Shown: piece after piece, positions 62,301 through 64,000 of the stretch | Position numbering within the stretch: position 1 is the stretch's first letter | How the letters are laid out: each line of letters starts with the position of its first letter | Assembly (NCBI GenBank): GCA_009741485.1 | Contig: CM019219.1 | Span: forward strand, 2,331,998 to 2,395,997 | Source of the DNA: Malurus cyaneus samueli | Taxonomy: Eukaryota; Chordata; Aves; Passeriformes; Maluridae | Direction: 5' to 3' | DNA length: 64,000 nucleotides | The notes under the pieces: generated by a model | What the model was told of the DNA's origin: nothing | Databases searched by the model: none | The model's input: the letters and a program-made list of their open reading frames with translations, nothing else | Position numbers and translations under genes: made by a program

Positions 62301-62833
62301 AAGTCCCCTGCCAAGGGGAAAGGAATGAAATCTTTCAGTCCATCAGCTGTGTATAATGGGGAAATGGGTGAAATCTTCTCAGCCCGTTTCTGCAGGAAGT
62401 CAGATGTTATGATCCTAACAGTCCCTTCTGGCTGCCAAATCTATGAACATCCCTCTGAGCTTATTGGGGTGTTTCATGTACACGTGGTGAGCTTATTTCA
62501 ACTCTGCTGACATCAGTGAGTTACACCAAGGATAAATCTGGCCTTGTCCCTGTGTTTTGTACTGTAATTCAGTTCTTCCTTTGTTTAAAACTTTTGGCAG
62601 CTTGATATATTATAAGTGCCACGTACGTATAAAATGCATTTCTTTGAGCAAAGAAAAATATGCTAATATGCATATTCCTACTTTGTCTCTTTCTTGTTAC
62701 CAGTTAATCAATCACACAGAATGTTTGTGACACTTATTAAAGGGAATGAGTAGATAAAAGCACATGGCTTTCATTTCTGAGACCCTGATAAGTTGGAAAT
62801 ACAAAGGATCTTACCAAAGGGAGTCAGTGTATA
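59351..62833. other. Unique non-coding DNA
   Basis: No gene or interspersed repeat is recognised. 59660-60070 is very AT-rich. 62000-62300 is GC-richer with overlapping frames on both strands that match nothing I know. Confidence 0.55.
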
Positions 62834-62945
62834 CTAATGGGTAGAACAAAGAGCCGATAATGAAAAAGACGCTGAATGTGGATCCCAGTTCTATTAACTC
62901 CCTTTGTGATCTTGAGTAACTCAGCTATTCCCCACACTTTATACA
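62834..62945 (+). mobile_element. MIR-like ancient SINE, plus strand
   Basis: TAATGGGTAGAACAAAGAGC resembles the tRNA-like head of MIR (TAGTGGTTAGAGCA). ATCCCAGTTCTATTAACTCC resembles its B-box segment. TTTGTGATCTTGAGTAACTC, AGCTATTCCCCACACTTTAT resembles the core that normally reads TGTGACCTTGGGCAAGTCAC. Divergence is heavy, as expected for a Mesozoic SINE. The element fades after about 62945. Confidence 0.6.
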
Positions 62946-63735
62946 TGTGACCAGCTCCAATCTGGAGGCCATGCTTCAGTTGAATACCATTAGGCCAATC
63001 ATTCTTTTAAATAAAATACTTCTGTGCTGTCAGCTTTTAATTGCTATCAGCCAGAAATCCAGATTAGAATCCTGGAGCCTGGATCTGGGGAGATTATGTT
63101 TTTAGCCTGTGTTCAGATGCAGCTTCAAAAGGAAAGCAAATCCCAAATGCAGTGAGTATAACTTATCTTTTTCCTCTCTTCATTTCCATGTGTATTCAGA
63201 TGAGTGGCAAATCTGCAAATCTTTATTCACCTGGTTGCAGGGTATAAACTGAGCAATCTGGTCTTCACTTGAGCACTCTGAGGCTGTAGATAAACAACTC
63301 CCTAGAAATACCAACTTGAGGAGAAGAATGGGTCTTGAACCAAAATGCAGTGTTTCTCAGAGTGCATTCCTTTTTTTTTCTGAGGAGAGCAGGTCTTTCT
63401 AACAGCAGGAATGGTGTCCCCATGGCAGATGGCCCAGCACAGGGAGTGAGCTGGGTGAGGGATGTGCCCTGCCTTTGCAGGGGAAGAAAGGCAGAGCTCC
63501 AGCCCAGGGGTTCTCCAGGGGGTGGTTATTCCATGGCATCTCAGCACAAAGAACCCCAGGAACTGTCACAGGCTGACTGATACCTTATACATGTGCATCC
63601 ATACATATCCCAAATGTCCCTGTCATGGGGTGGGGAGAGAAGTGGTAGCCGTGTCAGTCTCCAGTACGGGAGCAGGCAGACCTTGGCCATGGGATTGGCC
63701 CTGAGGCACAGTCCCATTCCTGGGGAGTAAATTCC
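62946..63735. other. Unique non-coding DNA
   Basis: No gene or clear repeat is recognised between the MIR and the last CR1. 63400-63540 is GC-richer with overlapping short frames. Confidence 0.5.
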
Positions 63736-63900
63736 CAGAATCACAAAACCATTCCAGGCTGGAGAAACCCTCTGAGATCATCCAGTCCAAGCTGTCCCCA
63801 ATCAACCACCCATTGTTCTGGCATTCCCTAAACACCTCCAGGGATGGGGACTCCACCACCTCCCTGGGCAGCCCCTTCCAGTGCTGCTCTTGTAGCACCA
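63736..63900 (-). mobile_element. CR1 LINE tail, minus strand
   Basis: CAGAATCACAAAACCATTCC, AGGCTGGAGAAACCCTCTGA, GATCATCCAGTCCAAGCTGT, CACCTCCAGGGATGGGGACT and CCACCTCCCTGGGCAGCCCC are the antisense CR1 3' end. It is truncated around 63900, directly before a MIR. The 119-codon minus-strand frame 63623-63982 is translated CR1 and MIR. Confidence 0.92.
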
Positions 63901-63904
63901 GGAA

Positions 63905-64000
63905 AATCATGTTTTCTCTCTCTCGTTTCCCCATCTGCAAAGCTGGGATGATGATGATGATGATGCTACTGCCCTGTTTCATACTGCTCTTGGAGATTTG
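63905..64000 (+). mobile_element. MIR-like ancient SINE, plus strand, runs off window
   Basis: TCTCTCGTTTCCCCATCTGC then AAAGCTGGGATGATG matches the MIR core (CCTCAGTTTCCCCATCTGTA then AAATGGGGATAAT). ACTGCCCTGTTTCATACTGC follows where MIR normally has its CCTACCTCATAGGG segment. The tRNA-derived head is missing on the left, where the CR1 copy begins, so the CR1 probably inserted into or next to this older MIR. A GAT microsatellite has grown inside it. Confidence 0.65.
63947..63965. repeat. GAT trinucleotide microsatellite
   Basis: About six GAT units occur at the position of the A/T-rich GATAAT segment of a MIR core. The ancient SINE seems to have seeded the microsatellite. Confidence 0.9.

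Noticed and set aside
63623..63982. 119-codon minus-strand frame
   Set aside because: Translation of adjoining CR1 and MIR sequence.
1..64000. CRISPR array, operons, prophage, endogenous retrovirus
   Set aside because: No regularly spaced repeats, no dense coding strand, and no LTR pair, gag/pol/env-like frame or primer-binding site was recognised.

Overview
The window looks like nuclear DNA from a bird, probably a passerine songbird. It is AT-rich and generally poor in CpG. It is scattered with short, mostly 5'-truncated pieces of CR1, the dominant LINE retrotransposon of birds. At 38978-39110 lies a fragment that matches my memory of a tRNA-Ile-headed, CR1-tailed SINE (TguSINE1 type) described in zebra finch and other passerines. 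Three older MIR-like SINE pieces are also visible. Nothing looks bacterial, plasmid or viral: there are no dense open reading frames, no Shine-Dalgarno operons, no CRISPR array, and no recognisable LTR or provirus. These identities rest on consensus sequences I remember, not on a search.

I found no protein-coding exon I can support. The open frames are short, lie on both strands in every frame, and match no protein family I recognise. The only translated stretch with a recognisable protein origin is a decayed CR1 reverse-transcriptase relic near 24330-24700. The longest frame (203 codons, 33100-33711) is about what chance gives in 64 kb read in six frames. The window is therefore intergenic or deep intronic; the sequence alone cannot say which.

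Layout: 1-6.4 kb is unique DNA with two minus-strand CR1 tails. 6.4-15.9 kb is a long block without recognisable interspersed repeats; it holds a G15 run, a nested palindrome, a CpG-retaining AT-rich patch and a tight CpG cluster. 15.9-27.7 kb is richer in CR1, with a head-to-head pair at 21.2-21.4 kb and the reverse-transcriptase relic at 24.3 kb. 27.7-47.4 kb has scattered CR1 tails, the tRNA-Ile SINE at 39 kb, a CR1 with an internal 66-bp tandem duplication at 44.2 kb, and a split MIR at 47.1-47.4 kb. 47.4-55.4 kb is a second repeat-poor block, with a perfect 14-bp inverted repeat at 48470-48507 and an A27 tract at 53.9 kb. 55.4-64 kb has four CR1 fragments and two MIRs, the last running off the window end.

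I see no set of genes working together and no new coding system. What merits checking is non-coding: the perfect hairpin, the CpG-rich patches in repeat-poor DNA, and the retroposon record, which could date and place this locus.
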